Positions 39,414 through 50,085 of a DNA stretch of 64,000 nt are shown piece by piece; within the stretch, counting starts at the first letter, position 1; every line of letters starts with the position of its first letter. The position numbers were made by a program, and so were the translations under genes. The DNA lies in the NCBI GenBank assembly GCA_009809945.1, contig WTPW01000620.1:237472-301471 (forward strand), read 5' to 3'. Under the pieces are notes generated by a model. The model ran no database searches. It saw only the letters and a list, made by a program, of their open reading frames with translations, and was not told where the DNA came from. The DNA is from Gigaspora margarita. Taxonomy: Eukaryota; Glomeromycota; Glomeromycetes; Diversisporales; Gigasporaceae.

Positions 39414-40365
39414 ACATCAGCAAATTTATAATAGCGTAATCTTACGTAAGATATTACGAACCGTAATATAAGCAAAATATTACATAATATATTTCGAAAT
39501 ATTTCGAATTATCAAATTTTCGAAATATTATGAAAGTAATTTCGAAATATTTCGAAATAGGTTAACGAAATATTTCGATCCCTTTCAAAATAATTTAGGA
39601 CTAAAAAACCAAGCTGGATCAGGATCAGTAGGTCTGTAACCTGGATCGCGCATTAGACTAATTTTTTGAAATAGTTCGAAATAATTCGATGATATTCAAA
39701 TTCTGTACTACAAGATCAGATTAGATCTTTTGTTTATAATTAGATCTTCTATTTTTTTTCTTTCACTTTTTTGTTTTTATTTCGTTTCATTTTTTATTTT
39801 CGTTTCATTTTTTGTTTTCATTTTGTTTTTTTGTTTTCATTTTTATTTTTAATTTTTTTTTAATTATTTTTTATTTCGGCACTTTTACAAGACACCTTTG
39901 CAAGAAGATATACAACATTTTGAAACCTTTCGCATGTCTACTCAGACTTCCGACATAATCAAGAACACCAAGAACGCTTTTTTAGAGAATGATTTAGTTA
40001 GGCGCAAGTTTTCGCAAGTTTTTGCATGGTTTTGCAAGTTTGTGCAAGTTTTGCAAGGTTTCACGTCATTTATTTTTTCGTTTCGTGTTTTTTGTTTTTG
40101 TTTTCTTTTGTTTTATTTTAAAATTTTTTTATTATTATATTTCGGCACTTTGCGAGAACAGAACCCTTACTTCCTGGCACTTTGCACAAAAAACAACCTA
40201 GACTTTTTCGGTACTTCGCGACTTTTTTGGCATTTCGCAAGAATATTAACACGATTTTTGCAATTTCTGAATTTACAAGAACGCGAACTCTTACGAAGAT
40301 TTGGGGCTTCGTTTATTTTTTTTATTAGTTTGCTTACACTTTTTGTTTTTTTTGTTTTTTTTTTT
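39414..40365. mobile_element. Second ACATCAGC element, cut by an assembly gap
   Basis: It opens ACATCAGCAAATTTATAATA with GCGTAATCTTACGTAAG. AACGAAATATTTCG words follow, then the same T-rich core with GGCACTTTGCAAGAAC units seen at 22-23 kb. It runs into the gap; its right end is not seen. Confidence 0.7.
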
Positions 40366-41260
40366 NNNNNNNNNNNNNNNNNNNNNNNNNNNNNNNNNNN
40401 NNNNNNNNNNNNNNNNNNNNNNNNNNNNNNNNNNNNNNNNNNNNNNNNNNNNNNNNNNNNNNNNNNNNNNNNNNNNNNNNNNNNNNNNNNNNNNNNNNNN
40501 NNNNNNNNNNNNNNNNNNNNNNNNNNNNNNNNNNNNNNNNNNNNNNNNNNNNNNNNNNNNNNNNNNNNNNNNNNNNNNNNNNNNNNNNNNNNNNNNNNNN
40601 NNNNNNNNNNNNNNNNNNNNNNNNNNNNNNNNNNNNNNNNNNNNNNNNNNNNNNNNNNNNNNNNNNNNNNNNNNNNNNNNNNNNNNNNNNNNNNNNNNNN
40701 NNNNNNNNNNNNNNNNNNNNNNNNNNNNNNNNNNNNNNNNNNNNNNNNNNNNNNNNNNNNNNNNNNNNNNNNNNNNNNNNNNNNNNNNNNNNNNNNNNNN
40801 NNNNNNNNNNNNNNNNNNNNNNNNNNNNNNNNNNNNNNNNNNNNNNNNNNNNNNNNNNNNNNNNNNNNNNNNNNNNNNNNNNNNNNNNNNNNNNNNNNNN
40901 NNNNNNNNNNNNNNNNNNNNNNNNNNNNNNNNNNNNNNNNNNNNNNNNNNNNNNNNNNNNNNNNNNNNNNNNNNNNNNNNNNNNNNNNNNNNNNNNNNNN
41001 NNNNNNNNNNNNNNNNNNNNNNNNNNNNNNNNNNNNNNNNNNNNNNNNNNNNNNNNNNNNNNNNNNNNNNNNNNNNNNNNNNNNNNNNNNNNNNNNNNNN
41101 NNNNNNNNNNNNNNNNNNNNNNNNNNNNNNNNNNNNNNNNNNNNNNNNNNNNNNNNNNNNNNNNNNNNNNNNNNNNNNNNNNNNNNNNNNNNNNNNNNNN
41201 NNNNNNNNNNNNNNNNNNNNNNNNNNNNNNNNNNNNNNNNNNNNNNNNNNNNNNNNNNNN
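40366..41260. other. Assembly gap (895 N)
   Basis: A run of N inside T-rich sequence. The long open frames crossing it are artefacts. Confidence 1.
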
Positions 41261-41269
41261 TTTTTTTTT

Positions 41270-42236
41270 AAAGTGCCCGTCTTCGGGAACTGGGAATTTT
41301 TTTTATTCAAGATATTAGGGCCGTTGGTATCCACTTAAGGGAATACTGGCATTTGTTACATTGATGAGAGTACAACTAGCCACACCTGCAACTTTTGGTT
41401 GCCTATTTAAGTAGCCACCCGAGGGTCCTACACTAGCTGCCATACCTGCAACCCGCATACCGACATTGCCTATTTAAACCCTCTGGTCTCTGATCCGCCT
41501 GCCAACCCATCTTGTATCATCGGTACAGCTACCAGTTTTTAAACCTGGAGTTCGTACCGGATGCTAATCACCACCCTTAGGACTAATTTATCCTTGACAG
41601 AAAACTTGGTAGAGCAGTCCCTGTCCCACCCAGGTATTACCTACACTTCGGTAACTTACGCTACAGCTTTACCTATACACTTGCAGTCCAGAGGTTACCT
41701 AAATCGCTACCATTACCTACTTCTGCCCTTGTAAGGTTCGCTCCAACCTCAGCACCCACCTCACCATCCTACCGGTCCTTATACCGGATTCACAAACTTC
41801 CAAACCAGTTAGCCCGGGAGGGTCGATATGGCCTTCTTCCCTTGGTACCTACTTCCGAAACATAGGTCCTTTTCCTCCGGTGCGACTCCGGCGGCCAGGT
41901 TGGTGAACCCCCTCCTCGAGGATCTTATCGTCCGATTTTCCGGCTCCAGTTTCCGATATTCTGGTTTTGGTAGCACTGTCGAAGATCTTTGCTACCTCCT
42001 TACTCGGGGCTTGCCAAACGGGTTTCCGTTTCTCTGGTTCCTTGGATTTTGTGCGCCCAAAGGCTCCCATTCGAGATGGTGTACCAAGGCCTACAGGTAA
42101 TATACCCAACTGATCGATGAGAAGCAGTTACCGGAACACAGGTCTATTTTTCAAAGCGTCGCCAGTGGGATTTGAACCCTAGACCTGCCGCTTGGGGGGT
42201 GACAACTTAACAACTTCCCTAAGTCGCCACACCTAC
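41270..42236. other. GC-richer island of unknown origin
   Basis: About 1 kb with balanced base composition inside AT-rich DNA, with sharp edges (the gap on the left, TTGTTAATATAG on the right). Open frames exist on both strands (41828-42100 plus; 42109-41849 minus, KSKEPEKRKPVWQAP), but neither matches a family I recognise. At its right end is a tRNA-like box in reverse. It could be a retroposon, an LTR fragment or foreign DNA. Confidence 0.5.
42150..42230 (-). repeat. tRNA-like (SINE-type) head, candidate
   Basis: On the minus strand, GGCGACTTAGGGAAGTTGTT resembles a Pol III A-box region. It is followed about 45 bases on by a strong B-box, GGGTTCAAATCCC. The acceptor stem does not pair, so this is not a working tRNA. 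It may be the head of a tRNA-derived SINE that includes the GC-richer island. Confidence 0.4.
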
Positions 42237-42239
42237 TGA

Positions 42240-43185
42240 TTGTTAATATAGCTAAAATTTTATTATTATACATATATGTATATTATACAATTTTTTATTT
42301 TCAATATTATATGCAACTACTTTATCTTCCAACTATATTTCTTTAATTAATACTGCTTACTACTAGAGATAGGTTGTTTATATATATATACTTTTACTAA
42401 TTTGCTAATCAAATTTTATTTTGAAATGATACAAAACATCTAGCCTGTCTTTTTGCTTTTTGTTAATAATTTTTAGATCGTTACATAACCAATTCCTTCT
42501 CTGAAAAAGGTAAATCCTGAACAGAAAAGATGCAAAAAGTTAATAAAAAGTCTATGCAAAAGATAATTCAAATTGGAAAAAAGGGTATAAAGAAAGATAA
42601 AAAGAAAAAGAAATGGATTTATATATTATGTACTATTATGATCAAAACAATCAAAATTCACATAAATTGTAATAAATTGCTAATTTCATCTATAATAAAT
42701 TCATATCCTGCAAAATTTCTGTACATTAAAATACATAATTTCTGTATAAATATATTGGTTATACTGTATAGAAACCTTAAATATTCTGCAATTAATTTGT
42801 CATTTAGTTTTCAGATTATTTCAGATATAAAGCAAAAATTTTTGCCTGACCATGCTTTTCCATATTGGAACTTTCAGAAAATAAATTTTTAGAACCTTGT
42901 AGATATAAAAAAAAATTAAATAATTTATAAATCCCTACTTTCTGCAGCAATTCTGTGCTATTCTTAATACTTTTCATGTTTACAACCTAATTTTGTGATT
43001 TCTAATGCAAAAAATCATTAGCCATTTACTTATTTCTGCAAGTGATACAAATCATGTGCCAATAGAAAGTGAAGTTGAACCTGTGTTCAAATAATGCATA
43101 TTATATTATAAAATTAAAGGATTTTTTTGCTACCAAAATTTTGGTTATCTCAATTGTACATTATACAAAAATAAGCAATATATAT
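42240..43185. other. AT-rich region without recognisable genes
   Basis: Only a lysine/isoleucine-rich 120-codon open frame (42530-42892) without domains; I judge it chance in AT-rich sequence. Confidence 0.5.
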
Positions 43186-43207
43186 ATATACAGATACAGG
43201 TATATAC

Positions 43208-43525
43208 TTATTTGTGTGAGCGATACAAACCCAAATTAACCAATCAAAGCATATAAAATGTGATGTTCTCAGATCAGCCTGACATGTGAGCAAAGTAAAG
43301 AAAAATATAAAAAAAAATGAAAAAAGAGAGAAAATACAAGAAAATGAGTATTTAAACCTGTCTTAAGGCACTAATTGAAAATGACAAAAATAAAATTTTA
43401 CATATAAAATCCAATTATTTATTACTATAGTCTCTAACTCTAATGTCTTAATCCTAACTTTTTAATTTTACAAACTTAGTTTATTTTTACGTCAAATTTT
43501 CTTTTTGGATTTGTATTACTCGCAA
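43208..43525. mobile_element. MITE with GTGTGAGCGATACAAACCC ends
   Basis: The start GTGTGAGCGATACAAACCCA and end TTGGATTTGTATTACTCGCA are inverted repeats of about 25 bases. The body matches the spacer element at 13556-14500, including AGTATTTAAACCTGTCTTAAG and the GCACTAATTGAAAATGAC block. No coding sequence; target site not resolved. Confidence 0.65.
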
Positions 43526-44193
43526 AAATAAATATTCCACAGATATAGTATATATATACTTTAACAATTTAACTTTGTAATTTTTGCAATTTTAATTATA
43601 TAACAATTTAAGTGCTATGTATTGAGTAATAAGATGCATGTAAATTTACAAAGGATTGAATAATATATTTATTTATAGTGAAATTAAATATAATCAGTAT
43701 ATAGCAAATAGAGAAAAAATAATTTACCAAATAATTCATTAAATATTCAATGAATATATTGTATAGCACTGCTTATAGTACCCATATGATAAAGTACCCC
43801 TTATATAGTACCAGGGTACTATTCAACTATAAATGCCAATGATTTTTGAATAGTACCCCATAGGTTTTATTATTAAATGTACTGCTACTTATAGTATTTT
43901 TTTCTTATATAGTACCCCTCCTTATTGCTTTACTTATTTGTGCTAGTAATACAAACTCCTAAAAAAGCAACTACCAATTAGTGAGTTTGCATTTTGATCA
44001 TTTTAGATTAGCCCAATATGAATTCTGGATATGTGCAAAAGAAGAAAAAAGTGAAAATGTGCCAAAACTAGTATTTAAATCAACCTTTGTGCATTAATTT
44101 AAAATATTGGGAACGAAATTTTATATATAATAGTTAACTATTTATAGCTATACTTCCTAAAGCTAACCTCCTAACTCTAACTTGTGTTTTTAC

Positions 44194-46034
44194 CAGGGTT
44201 GTTACCATAATTTTAAAATTTTGGGTAAATTTACTAGGCAGTTTGGTAAATTACCAGTAAATTTATCTTAGTTATTTTAAGATAGAGTTTGTATAATAAA
44301 AATTTATATAAAAATATATAAACAAAATACTATTAAAGTATATTTTTACAAAATATATTTTTGATTATTACACAATAAACAAAAATTTTTTATTTGTTTC
44401 AATTTCTAATTTAAAATAAATATTTATTATTAATTAAAATTAATATATAGCAGAACTCTTTCTAACAATCATCTGAACCAAATTTCTGATAGAAGAAAAA
44501 CAAAAAGTTTTTTGTTGGAGCATTGCCAGATACTTAAAAGTACTATAGGATAATACAAGTAGGGTTCCTTAAAGTCGAATCAAATTGAATATTAGGCATA
44601 TTTGAATTTGATCGAATCGAATAAGCTCTTGATTTGAATTTGATTTGATCAAATCAAATCAAATCAAATATATTTGTTATTTTTATTAAATATTTTCGAA
44701 TCGAATCGAATATTTTGTTAATTTGAATTTGATTTGATTTGAAATTTCTGTATTTGAATTTGATTTGAAATCAAATATTTGATCGAATCAAATCGAATCA
44801 AATCGAATTGCGGAACCCTAAACACAAGTATATGGTTTTTAGAAAGGTCAACCACTGTTTCGAGGACTCATTTTTTATATTTGGCATGCAAGCCAGAAGC
44901 GTCAGTTGTGCAAGATAACTGGCAGTTGGTGCTCTTGGTACAAGAAATTCTGGTGGAGACGATAAAGTAGTCTTCGTCAACGAAGTATCTTATAGTAAAA
45001 CAATAGGAAACCAAAAAAATAAGTTTTATCTTCTTATACTTTCCTTTAAATTTGCTTTAAGTGACATCTCACGCTCATTTGGATTTTTCAAAATTTTTGC
45101 CAAAAGTGGGCATCCTAGCTTACTCTTTCAAAAGATTGGCAATGTTTACTCCTTTCAAATCAAGAATACATTCCCAGGCTGGAACCAGTACTGTCACAAG
45201 TGAGTTTGGTGACAAATAAACTATGAATGATGGGGCTTGAAATCAGGAGGGCATGTAAAAAAATTTCTTACTATTTTAGATGTAGTTTCTTTTATGTACA
45301 TATAATGCTTTGATAGGTTTTACCTATGTAGTGTTATATAATTTTTATCGTCGTAGTGTTTTAGACGTAGTAACATCTTTATTTTCTATTCTTTTATTTC
45401 TTTATCTTTGGTTTTTCTTTTGTTTGTTTCTTTTTTTTAGAATTTTCTTTTTTGGTTTTGTTTGTTGGTCTTCATTTAGTAGTTCTTTTTTTCTTGAAGT
45501 TTTCTCTTTTCTTTTTCTTTATCTTTATGAGAGGCTCAGGGATAAAGTTTTTTGAAGGAATGGTTTATGAAGTAGTAACTAGATACCTTGTTATATTCGA
45601 AAGATTTACTCATGACAAAAGATCATGGTCACTTTCATTTGACAAACACCAGTACAACAATCCTACTTGAACACCAATTTGTGGCAACCAGGTTGCGGCC
45701 TATTATAGTCTAGATATGTTTCTTGTTGTATATTTTGTATACGTCAATAATATCTAATAAATAGAGCATGATTGTTAAAGGGAAAAAAAAAATTAACATA
45801 TAACTTCAAAGTTAATATATTATTAAGAGTAATGAATATCATTTTATGATCAGTGAAAATTTATCAAAAGTGTAAATATTACATAAATGCAAAATAACAA
45901 TGAGATTTGATTGGTCAAATTTAGATTTAATATTTATATATATATATATATATATAAGTAAATTTACCACATTTTTGGTAAATTATCTGATAAATTACCG
46001 TAATTTACCGATAGTAATTTACCACCTAACCCTG
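44194..46034. mobile_element. 1,841 bp hAT-type element with CAGGGTT ends
   Basis: CAGGGTTGTTACC at the left and the inverse of CAGGGTTAGGTGG at the right, with a perfect 8 bp duplication GTTTTTAC (44186-44193 and 46035-46042). TGGTAAATTACC words fill both ends. The interior holds a relic that reads hAT-like on the minus strand (LVTVLVPAWECI, then LKGVNIANLLKE, about 45230-45100) and an LTR/primer-site-like junction near 45685. It is an internally rearranged, non-autonomous derivative. Confidence 0.85.
44560..44820. mobile_element. 261 bp hAT-type MITE tiled with AATCGAATC / ATTTGATT words
   Basis: It starts TAGGGTTCCTTAAAGTCG and ends TTGCGGAACCCTA, flanked by AATACAAG and AACACAAG (7 of 8 bases alike). 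It is a sister of 37542-37827, with TCGAATC variants of the same word. Confidence 0.85.
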
Positions 46035-46745
46035 GTTTTTACACACTTTGTTTATTTACAAAATTAAGGGTAAGGGGTACGTAGATCATTTTTATATAGT
46101 TTTATATGGTATTTTGAAATTTTCATATAAAACTGATATATGCTACTAATAAAACTTTTTTAAATTACAACCAATTTTCATTAAAATTTTACAAAATATA
46201 AATAAAACAATTTATCTATTATGATAAAATTTTGAACTATTATTATATTTTAAAAAAATATAGTTGTATATATCACAAAGTTTTTCTGGGTGAAGCCAAA
46301 TTTTTCTGGGGTTACACAAAGTTGCTAATTTTGATTGGTCAATTTACGTAAATTTATAAGTTAGTTTTATTACTAATTTTAATACCCAATCTTTAAAAAT
46401 ATATATTTTACTAAGTTTTTAACCAATTTTAATAATTTTACTATTATTAAAATCAGAAAAACCTGCTCTACAAACTTGTCTTAAGTATTAAAATTAGTTT
46501 ACTTAATATAATTTATCATAAAATTAATTATAAAAAAAATTACCATTAAGTTTATATATAATTTTAAAATAGTACCCCCTACCCTTAAATTTCCTTTTTT
46601 GGGTTGTATTACCGGCACAAATAAGTAAATCCCCCTCCTTACACAGTACCCCCGGGTACTATTCAAGTCAGCTGAGGGGGTTTCTTGAATAAGACTGGGG
46701 GTCTTACAGGCAGCGCTATACGATATACTTATGGATGATATTAGG

Positions 46746-46825
46746 TCAGCATCATTTAGATTTCATTTGTTTACTCGGATCATACCGCGAAGCCGAGCAA
46801 ACTAATGAAATCTAAATGATGCTGA
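46746..46825. repeat. 33 bp-arm hairpin
   Basis: TCAGCATCATTTAGATTTC... (46746-46778) pairs with its inverse at 46793-46825, with two mismatches and a 14-base loop (ATCATACCGCGAAG). A third partial copy of the arm (AATGCTGATCAA, AATGAAATCTAG) follows at 46850-46885. The purpose is unknown. Confidence 0.8.
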
Positions 46826-47280
46826 TAAATATTGCCTACACAACTTAATGCTGATCAAAATATTGCCAACAAATGAAATCTAGTGTTTATTGACCATGTT
46901 ACTAATATTTATTAATAATTTAAAAGCATAAAATATAGTTTATTGATCACAAGGTTTCTTTCTTTTTTCCTTTACTGGATTTTTTTTTTTATCCGTCATT
47001 TTTTAATTTTGATAATGGATAAGCATTAACGTTAAGAGAAAAAGATATAAAAAAAAAAAATATTTTCCGAATGCGGGATAGATGTTGATGTACCATGAAT
47101 TTAAAAATACAAGATCAGACGTCAGTATATCACCTGATCTTATATAAGTCCAAAGTAGATATTAATTTATCCATGATCATTAATATTTAATAATGAATAT
47201 CGAATATTCATTCGAAATTTTCTAAACAAATGAATTGGTAATGCTTGGGCATTTTTTACGGGAGAGTCCCTAAATTTCTG

Positions 47281-47396
47281 GGTCGGGTGCGTCCTAGTGG
47301 TTAGCAGGTTCTATAGTAAAATTATCGGCATTTTTTCATTAGTTAAAATTTTGAATACCTTGGGATTCCGATCCAGCCGACTGGAAATTTGGAGTT
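47281..47396 (+). ncRNA. tRNA-like sequence with expanded middle, candidate
   Basis: GGGTCGG (47280) can pair with CCGACTG (47385-47391), six of seven positions allowing G-U. TGC/GCA encloses a D-loop-like GTCCTAGTGGTTA (A-box), and GGGATTCCGATCC resembles a B-box with two deviations. The anticodon region is expanded to about 50 bases, as in an intron-bearing or decayed tRNA. A TTTT run follows. It could equally be a SINE head. Confidence 0.3.
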
Positions 47397-47546
47397 CTTA
47401 TTTTCACGAGTAATACTTTCTAGATCGGCCAATATAGAATCCGAACACGTGCACTAATTAAAATGATTTTTCACGGTACTACTGGAAGAAGATCGCTCGA
47501 TCGACCTGCATTAATTAGATTCGTAAAACTTCAAATTTGAATAAGA

Positions 47547-47924
47547 ATGGCTTTTAGAACTCTCACCGACGAAGATCTTTCAATTCAAGATAATGCTATT
47601 CGCGGAACTAATGAGGATGCAATTACAAGTAAATTGTAAATAATAATTCTTTCTTAGAATGTTGCGTATAGACAATAATTGTGAAAATAAAGTTAAATAA
47701 ATCGAACATTGAAATTTCAAAACTATGAAAAGCATTATTCTACTGAAATTATCATTAATAAATATGCTATATTATATAGATCCGCTGTAAATGCAGGATA
47801 TATTCAAGATGAGTATGTAAAATATTTTCACAAAAGACCAGTTAAAAGATCACCTCTTATTAACAGAGGTAGTATCGTTTTTTAATATTGAGAGATTTAT
47901 TTACGAATTGATCAGCCATTTATC

Positions 47925-47956
<32 letters not shown>

Positions 47957-49150
47957 AAATTAAACTTAAAATTAGGATCATATGTACGTAACAAAGGACT
48001 AGACACTTTGATAATAAAATTTTTGGAAATTGAAGATGGGAGGAAGCAAATTATATCACTTGGTGCCGGCTTTGACACACGATATTTTAATTTAAAGGTT
48101 TTTTTTTTTTTTTTTACTTTTTTTCTTATCTCGAAGCTGTTTAAAATTAATATGCTAATACATTTTTTTTACATTACTTAAAGTCATCATTACGAAAATT
48201 TTATAAATATTTTGAAATTGATTTTCCTGAAATAACTGCGAAAAAAGTCGCAATTATTCGAAAAAATAAAACATTATCGGAGATTATTGGTGATGATGCT
48301 CGAATAGGTCGGTTATAATATATTTTTTAATAATTAATTCATTTTCTTGTATTATTCTAATTAATGAATATATACAGGTAGAGGAGACACAGAAATTTAT
48401 GGGTCAGATTATTGTTTGTTATCAGGAGATCTTCGTGATTTTATTGAAGATTTAATACCAAGATTAGAATCCAACGGATTTGATCGCAGGTAAATGTGAA
48501 TACCTACTTTTGAAATCATAGTTTCTATAAATATCATAAGCAAGATTTTTTATTTATTTAAGCCTATCAACATTATTCTTATCTGAATGCGTGATGATAT
48601 ATATGGATCCAACGAACTCCAATAAAATTGTAGAATGGATCGGGGCCAATCTAAATATGGCAATGTTTATAGTTTATGAACAAATTTTGCCAAATGATGC
48701 TTTTGGATCAGTCATGTTACAAAATCTAAAATATCGAAATATAGAACTTCGTGGAATACATGCTTACCCTGATCTTGAAAGTCAAAAAGATAGATATTTA
48801 TCACGAGGATGGACTCATGCTGAAGCTGTTGATATGAATGAAATTTATGATCTTTATATAGATCCGAAGGAACATGCTAGGTATCTCATTTATTGCTTAT
48901 TGGGTTAATAATGGTAATAGTCTTGATAAATTATTAAATATTTTTTTGATTTGACTGGATAAAATGTAGGATATCACGATTAGAAATGTTGGATGAACTC
49001 GAAGAATGGCGTCTTCTTGCATCGCATTATTGCATCGCTTGGTCTTATAAAATCTCGAATGAATCTCAAATAGCGTTGTATGATTCTGTAAAATTCGAAA
49101 ATTATAAGGAAAAATTACCTGATCATTCTATCAAAATAACAGGGGATTAA
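47547..49150 (+). CDS. PPM1: Leucine carboxyl methyltransferase (LCMT1/Ppm1)
   Basis: Seven exons (47547-47635, 47780-47868, 47976-48097, 48184-48307, 48378-48489, 48563-48880, 48970-49150) join in frame with GT-AG introns to give 344 residues, close to the usual length. The family transfers methyl from S-adenosylmethionine to the C-terminal leucine of the PP2A catalytic subunit, which controls PP2A holoenzyme assembly in the cytosol. Seen here are DNAIRGTNEDA at the N-terminus, the SAM-binding motif ISLGAGFDTRYF, EIDFPE at the end of the second strand, YCLLSGDLRD, and FLSECVMIYMDP. The last exon carries a WRLLASHYCIAW segment typical of the C-terminus. All family landmarks are in order and no break is seen. 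The next gene, Serinc, starts about 940 bases downstream on the same strand. Confidence 0.93.
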
Positions 49151-50085
49151 TGAATAATATCCTGATCCGTATGTGTATAAGCGGAAACTTCGTTTCACTA
49201 ATTCTAAACGGATCAGGACATTAATACTTTTTTGCGAACCCATATTAAAATATTAACAGAGTCTTTTTAAGATTTATACAAATCTTGCAGCAATAGTCAT
49301 CCGGCAATAATCAACCAAACTAACTTAATTATTGAAGCATTTCGACGAACGTTCTAAATTTAGAACAGAATAGATTAGTATAAATATTTCGTTATAATAA
49401 TAATGTTTATAAAAAAAAGGTTCTTTTTCACTCAGAGAGAAGATTATATATCATAACTTATTACAATAAGTTCGAATATTAAAATATTTAACGATACATA
49501 TTTCAAATAAACATCATTGTTGAAAAATGTGAACTTCAATAAAGAAAAAAAAAAAAAAGCTTAACTTGTAAAGTTTAATAAGTTTGAGATCAGTACGCTG
49601 ATTGCCGTGCTTATGCAACAATATGTATACGTTTGTTAAACAGGTTTTAATATAATCTGTAGCTATGACGACAATATGTATGTATAGTTCATAAAGAAAA
49701 TTTCTAAAATTAACCAAAACGCTAACACAAAAAAAAAACGCGCAATATCTAATACTTATTCTTGGCTAAGCTTGTATTTTTTTGGGGCGCATTTTCCAAT
49801 TTGAGTAAATGAAAATATAAGAATTGGGGAGAATTCTCGATTTTTCGGATACTTCACTTGACAATATACACATAAAAAAAAATTGTTATATGCATTTCTA
49901 TATCTGATATAGAATTATTATTATATAAAATTTAAAAGAAAAAAAAAGAAAAAAAAAAAAACGCATTTAATTACTATTTAATTAGTTATGTTTTTCCAGT
50001 AGTAGTACAAGTTCTGGCGTATTTTGACTCAATTATCTGTTATTAAGTATTCTGCTTTACACCTTTCTTTCGTACCTTCACAACA
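49151..50085. other. Intergenic region between PPM1 and Serinc genes
   Basis: AT-rich, with A runs and a CGGATCAGG repeat (ATCCTGATCCG at 49157, CGGATCAGGACAT near 49209) that could form a hairpin after the PPM1 stop. No gene is seen. The promoter of the next gene should lie here, but I find no clear element. Confidence 0.5.

Larger units (their letters stand above)
43933..46625. mobile_element. TA-flanked outer MITE interrupted by a hAT element
   Basis: Ends CTTATTTGTGCTAGTAATAC and GTATTACCGGCACAAATAAG, with TA at 43931-43932 and 46626-46627. The body around the break resembles the GATACAAACCC family. It contains the 1,841 bp element at 44194-46034, which in turn contains 44560-44820: a three-level nest. 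Confidence 0.7.

Noticed and set aside
39898..41338. Open frames of 345-457 codons
   Set aside because: Mostly N. The readable part is T-rich repeat sequence giving runs of Phe and Leu.
45310..45670. Phe/Leu-rich frames of 72-81 codons
   Set aside because: They lie in a T-rich stretch inside the 1,841 bp hAT derivative and have no conserved motif.
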